Numbered from the stretch's first letter, positions 17,852 through 27,983 are shown. The stretch: 64,000 nt of DNA from Lactococcus protaetiae (GCF_006965445.1 NZ_CP041356.1:1364001-1428000); one strand, 5' to 3'. The notes: a model not told the origin generated them from the sequence alone. Numbers and translations are program-made.

Positions 17852-18002
17852 AAGAAATCTTAGAATCATCGCAATTGCTATTATCCTACTGGGCGGTGCA
17901 GGACTAGTTTTTAGCAAGGTCAATACTATGATTTGGTATATTAGTGCTGTTGTCGCTCTTTTGGGGTATCTTGTGATGGCAAAAGCAGAGAAGAAAAAAT
18001 AA
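17844..18002 (+). CDS. Small membrane protein of unknown function coupled to fabD
   Basis: ATG at 17844 overlaps the fabD stop by eight bases and opens a 52-residue frame: MIKRNLRIIAIAIILLGGAG, then VNTMIWYISAVVALLGYLVM and a lysine-rich tail. It has two predicted membrane segments (about residues 8-24 and 30-46). I know no family. Overlap with fabD and a balanced hydrophobic pattern support a real gene. It could assist membrane-linked lipid metabolism, but this is only positional inference. Confidence 0.65.
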   Translation: MIKRNLRIIAIAIILLGGAGLVFSKVNTMIWYISAVVALLGYLVMAKAEKKK

Positions 18003-18047
18003 GTTTGGAATACGAGTGTGTTAGCTAATTCATTATAAAAACCAACA

Positions 18048-18364
18048 ATGAAGTCAAGACTAAATTCAAAGTTGCGATTCTGACTAGGTGCTTTGCCTTT
18101 TGCTCTTACTGCTTTAGCAGTTAGCTTCGCATGACCATTGGCTGTAAGGCACTAAAGTGCCAACGCCAAATGGCAATCAAACGGACAGCGGCGCAACGAA
18201 CCATTTCGCCTTGCTGCCTTAGCAGATTGCGATTTGAACTTGCCACTTTATAGGATAGCCGTTTGCGCTTCAGCGCTTACGGATATGCTAGTTGTTACAT
18301 CTAGTGGCTTAGTGAAATCGACAGCGTAGCCGTAAGGCGGAGATAGCACGTACTTACTTCGATG
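18048..18364 (+). repeat. Mosaic intergenic element 10 (type B)
   Basis: Left end ATGAAGTCAAGACTAAATTC, right end TAGCACGTACTTACTTCGAT. Internal modules resemble those at 1205-1400 (CACTTTATAGGATAGC, GGCTGTAAGGCACTAAAGTGCC). Bases 18365-18534 between it and fabG show no further feature apart from the ribosome binding site. Confidence 0.85.
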
Positions 18365-18534
18365 AATTGGCTGGTATAGTTTAAAAGCTTAAATGCCATC
18401 CTTTTTATCAGCTCGGTAAAAAGTAGACATCGTTTACAGACGAGGCACGAAGTTTATATCGTAGCACTATCCTTGTGCCATGAAGTTACATGGTGATGTC
18501 AATTTGTCTTTTCAGAGAGTAAATAGGGAGAAAT

Positions 18535-19265
18535 ATGGAAATTAAAAACAAAAATGTGTTTATCACAGGTTCAACGCGTGGAATTGGTAAAGCCATTGCA
18601 ATCCAATTTGCAAAAGCAGGAAGTAATGTCGTGATTAATGGTCGTTCAAATATATCTGAAGAATTGCTTGCTGAATTTACTGCTTTTGGGATTAAGGCTG
18701 TAGGTATCTCAGGAGATATTTCAAAATCAGAAGACGCAAAACGAATGGTTGGCGAAGCTGTTGAAGCGTTGGGTTCAGTGGATATTTTGGTGAATAATGC
18801 GGGTATCACACGTGATGGCTTATCACTCAAAATGTCTGAAGAAGATTTTGAAGCGGTACTCAAGATTAATCTGACAGGGCATTCAACATGACACAGGCTG
18901 TCCTAAAGCCAATGACTAGAGCAAGAAGTGGGGCAATTATCAATATTTCATCAGTAGTTGGATTGATTGGTAATGCGGGTCAAGCAAATTATGCTGCATC
19001 AAAAGCGGGCTTGATTGGTTTCACAAAATCAATTGCGCGTGAAGTGGCTGGACGCAATGTACGTGTTAATGCTGTAGCACCAGGTTTCATTGAATCTGAT
19101 ATGACAGACGTACTCTCTGATAAAGTAAAAGATGCCATGAAAGCTCAAATTCCAATGAAACGTTTTGGAAATCCAGAAGAAGTTGCTTCAGTTGTGAAAT
19201 TCCTTGCAGAGCAAGAATATATGACTGGTCAAGTCTTAGCAATTGACGGCGGAATGGCAATGTAA
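18535..19265 (+). CDS. fabG: 3-oxoacyl-ACP reductase, with an apparent -1 frameshift
   Basis: An NADPH-dependent short-chain reductase for the first reduction of each fatty acid cycle. The cofactor site is [10 protein letters not shown] (residues 11-20), NNAG is in the first part, and the catalytic Ser (INISSVVG) and YxxxK (YAASK) in the second. The two parts are in different frames: GGG at 18877-18879 stands for GGGG (LTG-AFNMTQ). Restored length is 243 residues. fabG is normally essential, so a base-call error is likelier than a null allele. GGGAGA precedes ATG at 18535. Confidence 0.93.
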
Positions 19266-19276
19266 TAAAATAATAT

Positions 19277-19319
19277 GCTAGAAAGACTTATTTATAAACT
19301 CTCAAAAATTCTTTCTAGC
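19277..19319. repeat. Inverted repeat after fabG
   Basis: GCTAGAAAG (19277-19285) pairs with CTTTCTAGC (19311-19319) across a 25-base loop. There is no T run, so its role is unclear. Confidence 0.4.
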
Positions 19320-19430
19320 TAGTTATAATGTATGGGATACTGCAAATCAATTGTGTGGTACTTTCATTCAAAAAGAACAAAGTCGTTCAGAAACTGATTT
19401 TGATTTCGTTTGAAACTACTTTTTAATACT

Positions 19431-19445
19431 GTTTGATTTTTAAAC
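19431..19445. promoter_or_regulatory. Possible FabT operator upstream of fabF
   Basis: GTTTGATTTTTAAAC resembles the AGTTTGATTATCAAACT-like FabT consensus reported for streptococci, with mismatches in the right arm. It lies in the 321-base fabG-fabF gap, which otherwise shows no gene. Confidence 0.4.
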
Positions 19446-19586
19446 GTTTCGCTATTTATCTAATAAATTGTCATAGAGAAGTTAAAGATGAACTAGTATA
19501 AGATTGTAGATAAGAAAGAAAAATTTGTGTTAAACACAATTCGGTTAAAAACCTTCTGAACATGTCTAATAATAAAGGATAAAAAT

Positions 19587-20810
19587 ATGACAAATCGTGT
19601 AGTTATCACAGGTTATGGTGTTGTTTCTGCAATTGGAAATACTCCAGAAGATTTTTGGAAAAGTCTTAAATCAGGTAAAACTGGTATTGGACCAATCACA
19701 CACTTTGATGCGCAAGCAACGGGAATCTCTGTTGCTGCAGAAGTGAAAGATTTTCCATTTGACAAATATTTTGAGAAAAAAGATGCGCGTCGCATGGATA
19801 CTTTTAGCTTATATGCTGTCCATGCAGCACTTGATGCTTTCAATATGTCAGGTATTAACGAAGAAAATACAGACTTTGATCGTTTAGGCTGTATCATGGC
19901 TTCTGGTATTGGTGGTTTGGAACAATCACAAAAAAATGCTCAAGTTATTCTCCAAAAAGGACCACGCAAGGTGGCGCCACTCTATGTGCCACTTGCAATT
20001 GCTAATATGGCGACAGGAAATGTTGCTCTGCGGACGGGCGCGCGCGGTGTTTCTCGTGCGGAGGTGACAGCTTGTGCGGCCGGTGCCAACTCGATTGGTT
20101 CTGCTTTCCGTGAAATCAAGCATGGTTACGCAGATGCTATGATTGCTGGCGGTGCAGAAGCTGCAATTTGTGAACTTGGTATTGCTGGTTTTGCTAATTT
20201 GACTGCACTTTCTAAAGAAACTGACCCAATGATTGCTTGTCGTCCTTTTGATAAAGACCGCAATGGTTTTGTGATGGGTGAGGGTGCTGGAGCCGTAATT
20301 CTTGAAAGTCTTGAACACGCTCAAGCACGCGGTGCGAATATTCTTGCTGAAATCGTAGGTTATGGGAATACAAACGATGCATTTCATATGACGACACCAT
20401 CAGGTGTTGGGGCAGAAAAAGCAATGAAATTGGCGCTTGAAGAAGGTGGAATCAAACCTGAGGAAGTTGATTATATCAATGCTCATGGAACTTCTACTCA
20501 CGCAAATGAGGAAACAGAGGCAGCTGCGATTCATAATGTCATCGGTGATAAAGCACTCGTTTCATCTACTAAATCATTCCACGGTCATGCACTTGGTGGA
20601 ACAGGTTCTATTGAAGCTGTTGCTACGATTATGTCCATGCAAAATAATTTTGCACCAGTTAATGCTGGGACAAAAGAACTTGATGAAGGAATGACGATTA
20701 ACGTTGTGCTTGGTCAAGGTCAAGAAGCTGAAATTAATGTTGCGCTGAGCCAAGATTTTGGTTTTGGTGGACACAATGCCGTTCTTGCATTTAAGAAATG
20801 GTCTGAATGA
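19587..20810 (+). CDS. fabF: Beta-ketoacyl-ACP synthase II
   Basis: Elongating condensing enzyme of type II fatty acid synthesis, 407 residues. The catalytic Cys163 is in VTACAAGANS, His300 in NAHGTST, and His334 in FHGHALGGTGS. AAAGGA lies upstream of ATG at 19587. The TGA stop at 20808-20810 is shared with the left end (ATGAAGTCAAGACT) of the following repeat. Confidence 0.96.
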   Translation: MTNRVVITGYGVVSAIGNTPEDFWKSLKSGKTGIGPITHFDAQATGISVAAEVKDFPFDKYFEKKDARRMDTFSLYAVHAALDAFNMSGINEENTDFDRLGCIMASGIGGLEQSQKNAQVILQKGPRKVAPLYVPLAIANMATGNVALRTGARGVSRAEVTACAAGANSIGSAFREIKHGYADAMIAGGAEAAICELGIAGFANLTALSKETDPMIACRPFDKDRNGFVMGEGAGAVILESLEHAQARGANILAEIVGYGNTNDAFHMTTPSGVGAEKAMKLALEEGGIKPEEVDYINAHGTSTHANEETEAAAIHNVIGDKALVSSTKSFHGHALGGTGSIEAVATIMSMQNNFAPVNAGTKELDEGMTINVVLGQGQEAEINVALSQDFGFGGHNAVLAFKKWSE

Positions 20811-20918
20811 AGTCAAGACTAAATTCGAAGCATAGTGCTGCTTTATCCCCTACCTAAGATAGGATATGCTAGTTGTTACACCTGGGTAGGGTTTAGCACG
20901 TACTTGCTTTGATAAAAA
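20807..20918 (+). repeat. Mosaic intergenic element 11 (type B, short)
   Basis: Left end ATGAAGTCAAGACTAAATTC, whose TGA is the fabF stop; right end TAGCACGTACTTGCTTTGATAAAA. About 112 bp, with an inner GTGCTGC..CCCCTACC hairpin remnant. Confidence 0.87.
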
Positions 20919-21053
20919 GATTAGAGTTATGCGGTTTTTGAAGAGCTTTTTAGCAGTGAGTATTCTAAAAATTAATTTTTAATGAATTAGAAATGAGTTG
21001 TAAGATGCTCATTGTTAGAAATAATTTTCATAAGAACTGTATGGAGAAATATT

Positions 21054-21524
21054 ATGAATATCAATGAAGTTAAGGAATTGATGAAACAGTTTGATGGTTC
21101 ATCTTTACGTGAGTTTTCTTGGAAAAATGCAGAAGGCGAGCTTGGTTTTTCTAAAAATGATGGACATGGAGTCGTTGCAGCATCAGCTGCGCCAGCTCCT
21201 TTATTAGCAACTGTTCCAGTCGCATCCCCACTTGTAGAAAATTCTGAGAAAGTTTTGGACGAAGCTGTTCTAGAAGTAAGTGTAGCAGAGGGAGAAGCAG
21301 TTAAATCTCCTCTTGTAGGTGTGGCTTACCTGAGACCAGCTCCTGAAAAATCTGAGTTTGTAAGTGTTGGGGACAGTGTGAAGAAGGGACAAACCTTGCT
21401 TATTATTGAAGCGATGAAAGTAATGAATGAAATCCCCGCTCCACGTGATGGCGTTGTGACTGAAATTATGGTTTCTGCAGAAGAAGTTGTTGAGTTTGGT
21501 CAAGAATTGGTACGAATCAAGTGA
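21054..21524 (+). CDS. accB: Acetyl-CoA carboxylase biotin carboxyl carrier protein
   Basis: BCCP carries the biotin that shuttles CO2 between AccC and AccAD. It has 156 residues, an Ala/Pro-rich linker (about 40-60) and a C-terminal biotinyl domain with the biotin Lys122 in IIEAMKVMNEI. ATG at 21054 has GGAG at 21043-21046; an upstream in-frame TTG at 21012 has no such site. Confidence 0.95.
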   Translation: MNINEVKELMKQFDGSSLREFSWKNAEGELGFSKNDGHGVVAASAAPAPLLATVPVASPLVENSEKVLDEAVLEVSVAEGEAVKSPLVGVAYLRPAPEKSEFVSVGDSVKKGQTLLIIEAMKVMNEIPAPRDGVVTEIMVSAEEVVEFGQELVRIK

Positions 21525-21562
21525 GAAGTTCATGACAATGATTTTGTCAGTAAAGCTTATTG

Positions 21563-21589
21563 CTGACAGAAAGCTGTCAGTAATTTTTG
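21563..21589 (+). terminator. Hairpin of inverted CTGACAG words after accB
   Basis: CTGACAG and CTGTCAG are separated by AAAG and followed by TAATTTTT, so this may be a weak or attenuating terminator between accB and fabZ. Confidence 0.5.
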
Positions 21590-21617
21590 AAACCATTTAT
21601 TAGAGGAATTTTAGAAT

Positions 21618-22052
21618 ATGGCTGAAACACGAATTGATGTAACTAAAATTATGGAGGCTTTGCCACATCGTTATCCATTTTTATTGGTGGATCGCGTGAT
21701 TGATATTGCTGACGATGAGATTACAGCAATCAAGAATGTGACGATAAATGAGGAGTTTTTCCAAGGACATTTTCCACAATATCCAGTAATGCCTGGGGTT
21801 TTGATTATGGAAGCTTTGGCGCAAGCCGCAGGAGTTTTGGAATTATCAAAACCTGAAAATAAAGGAAAACTGGTTTTTTATGCAGGCATGGATAATGTCA
21901 AATACAAGAAACAAGTCACGCCGGGAGATCAACTTGTTTTGCACGCAAAGTTTATTAAACGTCGTGGACCTATTGCAGTAGTTGAAGCTGAAGCAACTGT
22001 TGATGGAAAATTAGCAGCGAAAGGTACTTTGACTTTTGCTCTAGGTGCTTAG
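21618..22052 (+). CDS. fabZ: 3-hydroxyacyl-ACP dehydratase
   Basis: Removes water from 3-hydroxyacyl-ACP. A hot-dog fold enzyme of 144 residues with [13 protein letters not shown], catalytic His51 in FFQGHFP and Glu65 in [14 protein letters not shown]. It sits between accB and accC as in other streptococcal-type loci. AGAGGAA precedes the ATG. Confidence 0.95.
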   Translation: MAETRIDVTKIMEALPHRYPFLLVDRVIDIADDEITAIKNVTINEEFFQGHFPQYPVMPGVLIMEALAQAAGVLELSKPENKGKLVFYAGMDNVKYKKQVTPGDQLVLHAKFIKRRGPIAVVEAEATVDGKLAAKGTLTFALGA

Positions 22053-22123
22053 TTTTCTGATAATTTATTGATTTGTTTGAGTGTGTTGTGTGGTTTGGAG
22101 TAACTTACTCGGATAAAAAAAGG

Positions 22124-22514
22124 TTTATCAAAGCAAGTGCTACACCCTCACTCATAGGTAGGGGCGGAAGCGAAGGGGTGACTGCGTATTGAAGAGATAA
22201 GGTTGTACCCTAAATTCAGTGGTGAGTTGCCCTTTTATCAGTCGCATTTGCCTTTTGCTCTTGCCAGCTTTGCTTGCTAAGCAAACGGACAGCGGAGCAA
22301 CGAAGTTGCGTAGACCGTTCGCAGAACGGCGTGCAAAGCACGTAGCACCATAGCGAGCATGAACAGCGAAGCAACGAGGTTGCGGAGATAGTGAAATCGA
22401 CAGCGTAGTGAAGCGGAGAGAGAGCGAATGGATAGCGAAGCGCAGCAAAGATAGCGACTAGAGAAAATGAATAAATGTTTTACGAAACTCCCACTGAATA
22501 AGTCTTGACTTTAT
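22124..22514 (-). repeat. Mosaic intergenic element 12 (type B, reverse)
   Basis: Right end TTTATCAAAGCAAGTGCTAC at the left, and TAAGTCTTGACTTTAT (left end, reversed) at 22500-22514. It contains the complete AGTTGCGTAGACCGTTCGCAG / GGCGTGCAAAGCACG module that is also inside the GH13 gene. An open frame on the minus strand here is a product of the repeat, not a gene. Confidence 0.88.
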
Positions 22515-22586
22515 TTTAACCATGACTGATTATTTTTCAGTTATGGTACATTTTTGGACTTATTTTAATTTTAGTTATAAAAGTTT

Positions 22587-22661
22587 TGCTATAATTTTTA
22601 TTAAAGCAAAAAAATTTCTGTATTGACAGAAACTTTCTATTTGGAGAAAGGAATTGAGTTC
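22587..22661 (+). promoter_or_regulatory. Promoter and leader of accC
   Basis: An extended -10, TGCTATAAT, lies at 22587-22595. AGAAAGGAATTGAGTTC (22645-22661) is identical to 17 bases of the metG leader (30773-30789). Between it and accC (22662-22749) no ribosome binding site for accC is seen. Confidence 0.5.
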
Positions 22662-22749
22662 AACTATTTAGAAATGATGACTCTACGGTTTGCTTATTAC
22701 AGCAGGCAGAGGGTTCTTGTTTTATATAGCTGATACTCGCATCTTAGAT

Positions 22750-24117
22750 ATGTTTAATAAAATTTTAATCGCCAATCGTGGCGAAATCGCAGTTCGGATT
22801 GTCCGCGCTGCTCGTGAATTAGGTGTAGAAACTGTCGCAGTTTATTCGGAAGCTGACCGAGATGCGCTGCATGTTGCACTCGCCGATGAGGCGATTTGCA
22901 TTGGACCAGCGCGTGCAGCAAGCTCATACTTGAATATGAATAATATTCTTTCAGCGGCAGTTGCAACAGGTGCGCAGGCCATTCATCCAGGATTTGGTTT
23001 CCTTTCTGAAAACTCAAAATTTGCTCGCCTTTGTGAAGAAATGAATATCAAATTTATCGGTCCTAGCGCTTCTGTAATGGATATGATGGGAGATAAAATC
23101 AATGCTCGTGCTGAAATGATTAAAGCTGGCGTGCCCGTCACACCAGGTTCTAAAGGTGAAGTGCATACCACTGATGAGGCGGTGAAAATTGCAGAAGAGA
23201 TTGGCTATCCAATTATGCTTAAAGCTTCAGCAGGCGGTGGTGGTAAAGGAATTCGTAAAGTAAATAACGTCGAAGAACTTGTCCCTGCTTTTGAAGCAGC
23301 AACAGCAGAAGCAAAAGCAGCATTTGGTAATGGGGCAATGTTCATCGAACGTATGATTTTCCCCGCACGTCATATTGAAGTACAAATTTTGGGTGACCAG
23401 CATGGTCATACGATTCATCTTGGTGAGCGTGATTGTTCTTTACAACGTAATAATCAAAAAGTATTGGAAGAATCGCCTTCGGTTGCTATCGGTCATACTT
23501 TGCGTGAAAAAATCTGTACTGCGGCAGTCAAAGCCGCAGCCCACGTAGGTTATGAAAATGCGGGAACAATTGAGTTTTTGTTGGATGAAACTTCTGGAAA
23601 TTTCTATTTTATGGAAATGAATACGCGAGTGCAAGTTGAACATCCAGTTACAGAATTTGTCAGTGGTGTTGATATTGTCAAAGAACAAATCCGAATTGCT
23701 GCTGGTTCAGAACTTTCTGTGAAGCAAGAAGAAATTGTTTTCAAAGGTCATGCCATTGAATGTCGAATCAATGCTGAAAATCCAAAGTTTAACTTTGCGC
23801 CATCACCAGGAAAAATCACGAGTCTTTTTTTACCGTCAGGTGGTGTAGGTTTACGTGTAGATTCAGCGATGTATGCAGGTTATACAATTCCTCCTTACTA
23901 TGATTCGATGATTGCTAAAGTCATTGTTCATGGGGAAAATCGCTTTGAGGCATTGATGAAAATGCAACGTGCCCTGATGGAATTTGATATTGAGGGTGTA
24001 ACGACAAATATTGACTTCCAATTAGAACTCATCGCTGACCCTTATGTTGTCGCTGGTGATTACGACACAAGCTTTTTGGGTAATGTTTTCTTACCAGAAT
24101 ACCTGAAAGAAGACTGA
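22750..24117 (+). CDS. accC: Acetyl-CoA carboxylase, biotin carboxylase subunit
   Basis: ATP-grasp enzyme that carboxylates BCCP-bound biotin; 455 residues. It begins MFNKILIANRGEIAVRI. The ATP-binding glycine loop is KASAGGGGKGIR, followed by HIEVQILGD, EMNTRVQVEHPVTE and a C-terminal domain ending around GNVFLPEYLKED. ATG at 22750 is chosen by family N-terminus; an in-frame TTG at 22690 exists but neither has a clear ribosome binding site. Confidence 0.95.
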   Translation: MFNKILIANRGEIAVRIVRAARELGVETVAVYSEADRDALHVALADEAICIGPARAASSYLNMNNILSAAVATGAQAIHPGFGFLSENSKFARLCEEMNIKFIGPSASVMDMMGDKINARAEMIKAGVPVTPGSKGEVHTTDEAVKIAEEIGYPIMLKASAGGGGKGIRKVNNVEELVPAFEAATAEAKAAFGNGAMFIERMIFPARHIEVQILGDQHGHTIHLGERDCSLQRNNQKVLEESPSVAIGHTLREKICTAAVKAAAHVGYENAGTIEFLLDETSGNFYFMEMNTRVQVEHPVTEFVSGVDIVKEQIRIAAGSELSVKQEEIVFKGHAIECRINAENPKFNFAPSPGKITSLFLPSGGVGLRVDSAMYAGYTIPPYYDSMIAKVIVHGENRFEALMKMQRALMEFDIEGVTTNIDFQLELIADPYVVAGDYDTSFLGNVFLPEYLKED

Positions 24118-24144
24118 TAGAACTTCTGTCAGCGATAACCAAAG

Positions 24145-24162
24145 CTGTCAGTATACTGACAG
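24145..24162. repeat. Palindrome of two CTGTCAGT words after accC
   Basis: CTGTCAGT-AT-ACTGACAG is a perfect palindrome with a two-base centre, followed by an A run; on the minus strand it would look like a terminator. A third CTGTCAG lies at 24126. Confidence 0.65.
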
Positions 24163-24259
24163 AAAAAATAACTCTGCGTGAAGTCAAAACTAATTTTCGT
24201 CAAAACGTAAAACGAATTAACTTCACAAGTTTAACGAAAAACGAGAAAAGGAAGCAAAA

Positions 24260-25131
24260 ATGGCTCTTTTCCAAAAGAAAAAATACATTAAAATCAACCC
24301 GAATCGTTCAATCATTGAAAAACAAGCTGAAAATCCTGAAGTTCCTGACGAACTTTTTGCAAAATGTCCAGCGTGTAAACATACGATTTATCAAAAAGAT
24401 TTAGGTGAAACAAAAATTTGTCCAAACTGTGACTATAATTTTCGAATTACAGCTCATGAGCGTCTTGCTCTTGTAGCAGATGAAAATTCATTTGAAGAAA
24501 TGTTCACAGGAATTAATACAAAAAATCCACTTGATTTTCCTGGATATCTTGAAAAGTTAGAGGCAACAAAGGCAAAAACAGGTCTTGATGAAGCGATTAT
24601 GACAGGAAGCGCAACGATTAAAGGTCAAAAAACGCTACTAGCCATCATGGATTCAACTTTTATCATGGCTTCAATGGGAACCGTTGTCGGTGAAAAATTG
24701 ACTCGACTTTTTGAATACGCAACTAAAGAAAAGCTTCCTGTTATTGTTTTTACAGCATCAGGTGGTGCTAGGATGCAAGAAGGAATCATGAGTTTGATGC
24801 AAATGGCAAAAACATCAGCAGCTGTTAAACGTCATTCGGCTGCTGGTCTTCTATATATTACTGTTTTGACAGACCCAACGACAGGAGGTGTTACGGCATC
24901 ATTTGCGAGCTTGGGGATATTATTTTGGCAGAACCGCAGTCACTCATTGGTTTTGCGGGACGCCGAGTTATTGAACAAACAGTACGACAAACGTTACCAG
25001 ATGATTTCCAAAAAGCAGAATTTTTGCTCAAGCATGGTTTTGTAGATGGTATTGTAAAACGTACAGAACTCCGAGAAAAACTTGCTCTTTTGCTTGCGTT
25101 TCATGCTGAAAAGGAGGATGAAAATGTCTGA
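24260..25131 (+). CDS. accD: Acetyl-CoA carboxylase carboxyltransferase beta subunit, with an apparent -1 frameshift
   Basis: Part of the AccAD carboxyltransferase that makes malonyl-CoA. The zinc ribbon is complete: CPAC (36-39) and CPNC (54-57). The crotonase core includes [21 protein letters not shown]. The frame is lost at 24913-24916, where four G stand for five ([26 protein letters not shown]). Restored length is 290 residues, normal. It overlaps accA by eight bases, which supports translation reaching the restored stop at 25131. Probably a base-call error. Confidence 0.94.
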
Positions 25132-25879
25132 TATTGCTAAAATTATCAATAAAGCAAGAGCAGCAGACCGCATTTCTGCTCGCGATATCATTACTCATGT
25201 TTTTACTGACTTTTTTGAACTTCACGGCGATCGTCAATTCACAGATGATGAAGCTATTGTTGGTGGAATCGCACGATTTAATGGCAAATCTGTAACGGTT
25301 ATTGGTATCCAAAAAGGAAGAAATCTTGAAGAAAATTTAGCCACAAATTTTGGTCAACCTTCACCTAATGGCTATCGTAAAGCGTTACGCTTGATGAAGC
25401 AAGCAGAAAAATTTGGTCGTCCTGTTATTACTTTTGTCAACACAGCAGGAGCTTATCCAGGGATTGAAGCTGAAGAACGCGGTCAAGGAGAAGCTATCGC
25501 AAGAAATCTATTCGAGATGTCAGATTTGAAAGTGCCTATTATCGCCATCATCACTGGAGAAGGTGGTTCAGGTGGTGCTTTGGCTCTGGCGGTGGCCAAT
25601 AAAGTATTCATTCTTGAGAATGCTGTTTATTCGGTTTTATCACCAGAAGGATTTGCAACAATCCTTTGGAAAGATGGTACAAGACGGGATGAGGCAGCCG
25701 AGCTCATGAAGATTACGGCTCCACATCTGCTTGATATGGGTGTAGTTGATGGCATCATATCAGAGGAAAATCTTGTCGAAAACATTAAGAGTGTACTGAC
25801 AGAACAAATCGAAAATCTGTCAGCACTGACAGCACAAGAACTAGCGGAACAACGCTATGAACGTTTTAGAAAATACTAA
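25124..25879 (+). CDS. accA: Acetyl-CoA carboxylase carboxyltransferase alpha subunit
   Basis: Partner of AccD; 251 residues, the short Firmicute form. Crotonase-type motifs include [29 protein letters not shown] and [22 protein letters not shown] at 25124 follows AAGGAGG (25111-25117). It is the last gene of the fatty acid locus and is followed by a strong terminator. Near the 3' end the CTGTCAGCACTGACAG palindrome (25817-25832) is read as LSALT. Confidence 0.95.
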   Translation: MSDIAKIINKARAADRISARDIITHVFTDFFELHGDRQFTDDEAIVGGIARFNGKSVTVIGIQKGRNLEENLATNFGQPSPNGYRKALRLMKQAEKFGRPVITFVNTAGAYPGIEAEERGQGEAIARNLFEMSDLKVPIIAIITGEGGSGGALALAVANKVFILENAVYSVLSPEGFATILWKDGTRRDEAAELMKITAPHLLDMGVVDGIISEENLVENIKSVLTEQIENLSALTAQELAEQRYERFRKY

Positions 25880-25905
25880 AAATCAGTCTTAACTGATTTT
25901 TTTTA
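25877..25905 (+). terminator. Terminator of the fab-acc locus
   Basis: AAAATCAGT-CTTA-ACTGATTTTTTTT, directly after the accA stop codon. Confidence 0.88.
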
Positions 25906-25982
25906 CTTATAAACAAAAGAATTATTTCATAATGTTAAGTAGTTTTGAATTTAAGTAAAATAAAACACGTAATAAATTTATT

Positions 25983-26012
25983 CAGTTACAATTTGTAACT
26001 GTTTTTATTTTT
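25983..26012 (+). terminator. Second hairpin with T-rich tail
   Basis: CAGTTAC-AATTT-GTAACTG followed by TTTTTATTTTT. Confidence 0.7.
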
Positions 26013-26052
26013 ATACGAAATAATAAAGTAATCGAAAGTACATTTTTTTAGC

Positions 26053-26137
26053 TATAATTAATAAAGTAATAAATATATTACATTATTGATAAATAAAGGA
26101 GCTATTTAAAATGTTGAAAACAAGACGTCATTTCTGA
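26053..26137 (+). promoter_or_regulatory. Promoter and eight-codon leader ORF before the LRR gene
   Basis: TATAAT at 26053-26058 lies upstream of AAAGGAG and an ATG at 26111 that opens only MLKTRRHF before TGA (26135-26137). The good ribosome binding site in front of so short a frame suggests a leader peptide or the remnant of a gene. Confidence 0.4.
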
Positions 26138-26211
26138 ATTGTTATTGTTGAAATTCAATTAATAACAATTTTGTTGGTAACAAGAAAAACCAAAAATTCG
26201 GGAGAAATTAG

Positions 26212-27973
26212 ATGATTTATTATAATGAAAAATTAAAAGATAAGAAAAAGTTATTTCGTATGGGACGAGCGAGTATTATGCTTTTATGTATAAGTTTGCC
26301 ATTTTTGAGCATGACTTCACAAGTCCAAGCAGAAGAACAACCAAACCAATCCCCCAAAATACCTTAGCGGCTCCTGCAGATAACATTATATCTATTCCAG
26401 ATAGTTTTCTAAAACAAGCAATTGTATCTACCCTAGGATTAGCTGCAGGAAGTGATGTAACACAGTCTGATATGGCTCGCTTAACCGCTCTAACATTAAA
26501 TTCTGCACAGATTAGTAGTTTTGAAGGTCTAGAATATGCAGTAAATCTCTCATATATCTACATGAATGTGGATAACAATATAACAGATTTTAGTCCTTTA
26601 GCACAACTTTCATCCTTAACAATGGTCTATCTCCAAACGTCAAGTCTCACAAGTAGTAATTTTCCAGACTTAAGTAAGAGTACAGGACTAACAAATCTGA
26701 GTTTAGCTGGAACTAGTATAGATGATAATGTGCTCCCTAAACTTGCAAAATTAACTAGTTTGACATCTCTAAATTTAGACTCAAATATGAATATTACTAC
26801 ATTTGCACCCTTAAAGACATTGCCTAATCTAAAATCGCTGAATGTTCAGTTTTGTGGAATTACAGACTTTACTGTCATTAATCAATTTCCAGTCCTTAAC
26901 AACTTGGCTGCTTTTGGACAGAACACAGGGCGAAATGATTTGCCTACCACGATTGGTCGCTCCTCTTTAGACTATAATTCTGATAATCAAACTTTATTTT
27001 TGCCTTTCTCCATGATGCCTAATCGAATGATAAATTTTGATGGTTATATTCCACCGTTTACAACTTCGAATACAGCAAGTAATACATACTTGGATTTTAA
27101 CGGTGTACAATTATCAGCAGATCGTCTACAGATTGATGAACAAGGGATAACAGTTCTAGGTGTGACTGAGGATGAGTTTAAAAATATCACTAGTTTTGAA
27201 TACAATGCTCGCATAAATAATCCAGCGGAACTTATGCTACACCTGATGGGTACACATTTTATGCCATTTCATCAGGAACTTACCTTCACCAATTTAAAGT
27301 TGCTGAGGACGGGCAGCCTGTGACGGTCCATTATCAAGATGAAAATGGAGAAAAAATGAGTGGAGTAGCTGATAAGACTATTTCTGGATATGCAGGAGAG
27401 GCATATGATACCACGACTTCAGAATACAAAATAGAAATTCCAGGTTATCATATCGATGAAAATAGAATCCCAGATAACGCAGTAGGAGTATTTACGGCTC
27501 AAGCTCAGACGGTAACTTACACATACATTAAAGATAAAAAAGCGACTATTGCAGCCCATGACTCAATACTATATGTAGGAGATAGTTGGAAACCTGCAGA
27601 TAATTTTGATGGAGCTACTGATGAAGACGGAAATGCTGTTACTTTTGAACAAAATATGACAGACGATAAGGTAGATACTAGTAAAGCTGGTATATATCCT
27701 GTCAACTACTCATATCATGGGGCAACTACAACAATAAATGTGACTGTTTTAGAAAAAACGCCAGAGGATTCAGAGTCAGCAGATAATCAAAAACCGAAAG
27801 AAAAAGAGGGTAAAAATAGGACTTCATCAAATAAAAACAAAGAAAAGTCAAATCCAAATGTAAAGAAAAAAACTCTTCCTAGGACAGGTGAGAAGTCAGA
27901 AAAGACGTTATTTATTACAGGAATTACTTTTATCTTTGGAAGTCTTATCTACCTTAAAATAAGAAAAGATTAA
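26212..27973 (+). CDS. LPXTG-anchored leucine-rich-repeat / MucBP surface protein, with two apparent -1 frameshifts
   Basis: A secreted cell-wall protein, 587 residues after repair. ATG at 26212 (GGAGA upstream) opens a signal peptide (SIMLLCISLPFLSMTSQVQAEEQ). The frame is lost at the C run 26351-26355. A leucine-rich region follows (SSLTMVYLQTSSLTS, TSLTSLNLDSN, LPNLKSLNVQFCGITDF). A second loss lies at GG 27227-27228 (PAG-TYATPDGYTFY). Then come a MucBP domain (VTVHYQDENGEKMSG), an Ig-like domain (YVGDSWKPADNFDGATDEDG) and the sorting signal LPRTG with hydrophobic tail and RKD. This resembles internalin-type or mucus-binding adhesins. Because each loss is one base in a G/C run, I favour sequence error, but a real pseudogene cannot be excluded. 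Confidence 0.85.
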
Positions 27974-27983
27974 TAAGTTTAAG

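Noticed and set aside
22152-22448. 98-codon minus-strand frame downstream of fabZ
   Set aside because: It lies wholly inside mosaic element 12 and shares its sequence (ARYGATCFARRSA) with the insert in the GH13 gene; it is repeat translation, not a gene.
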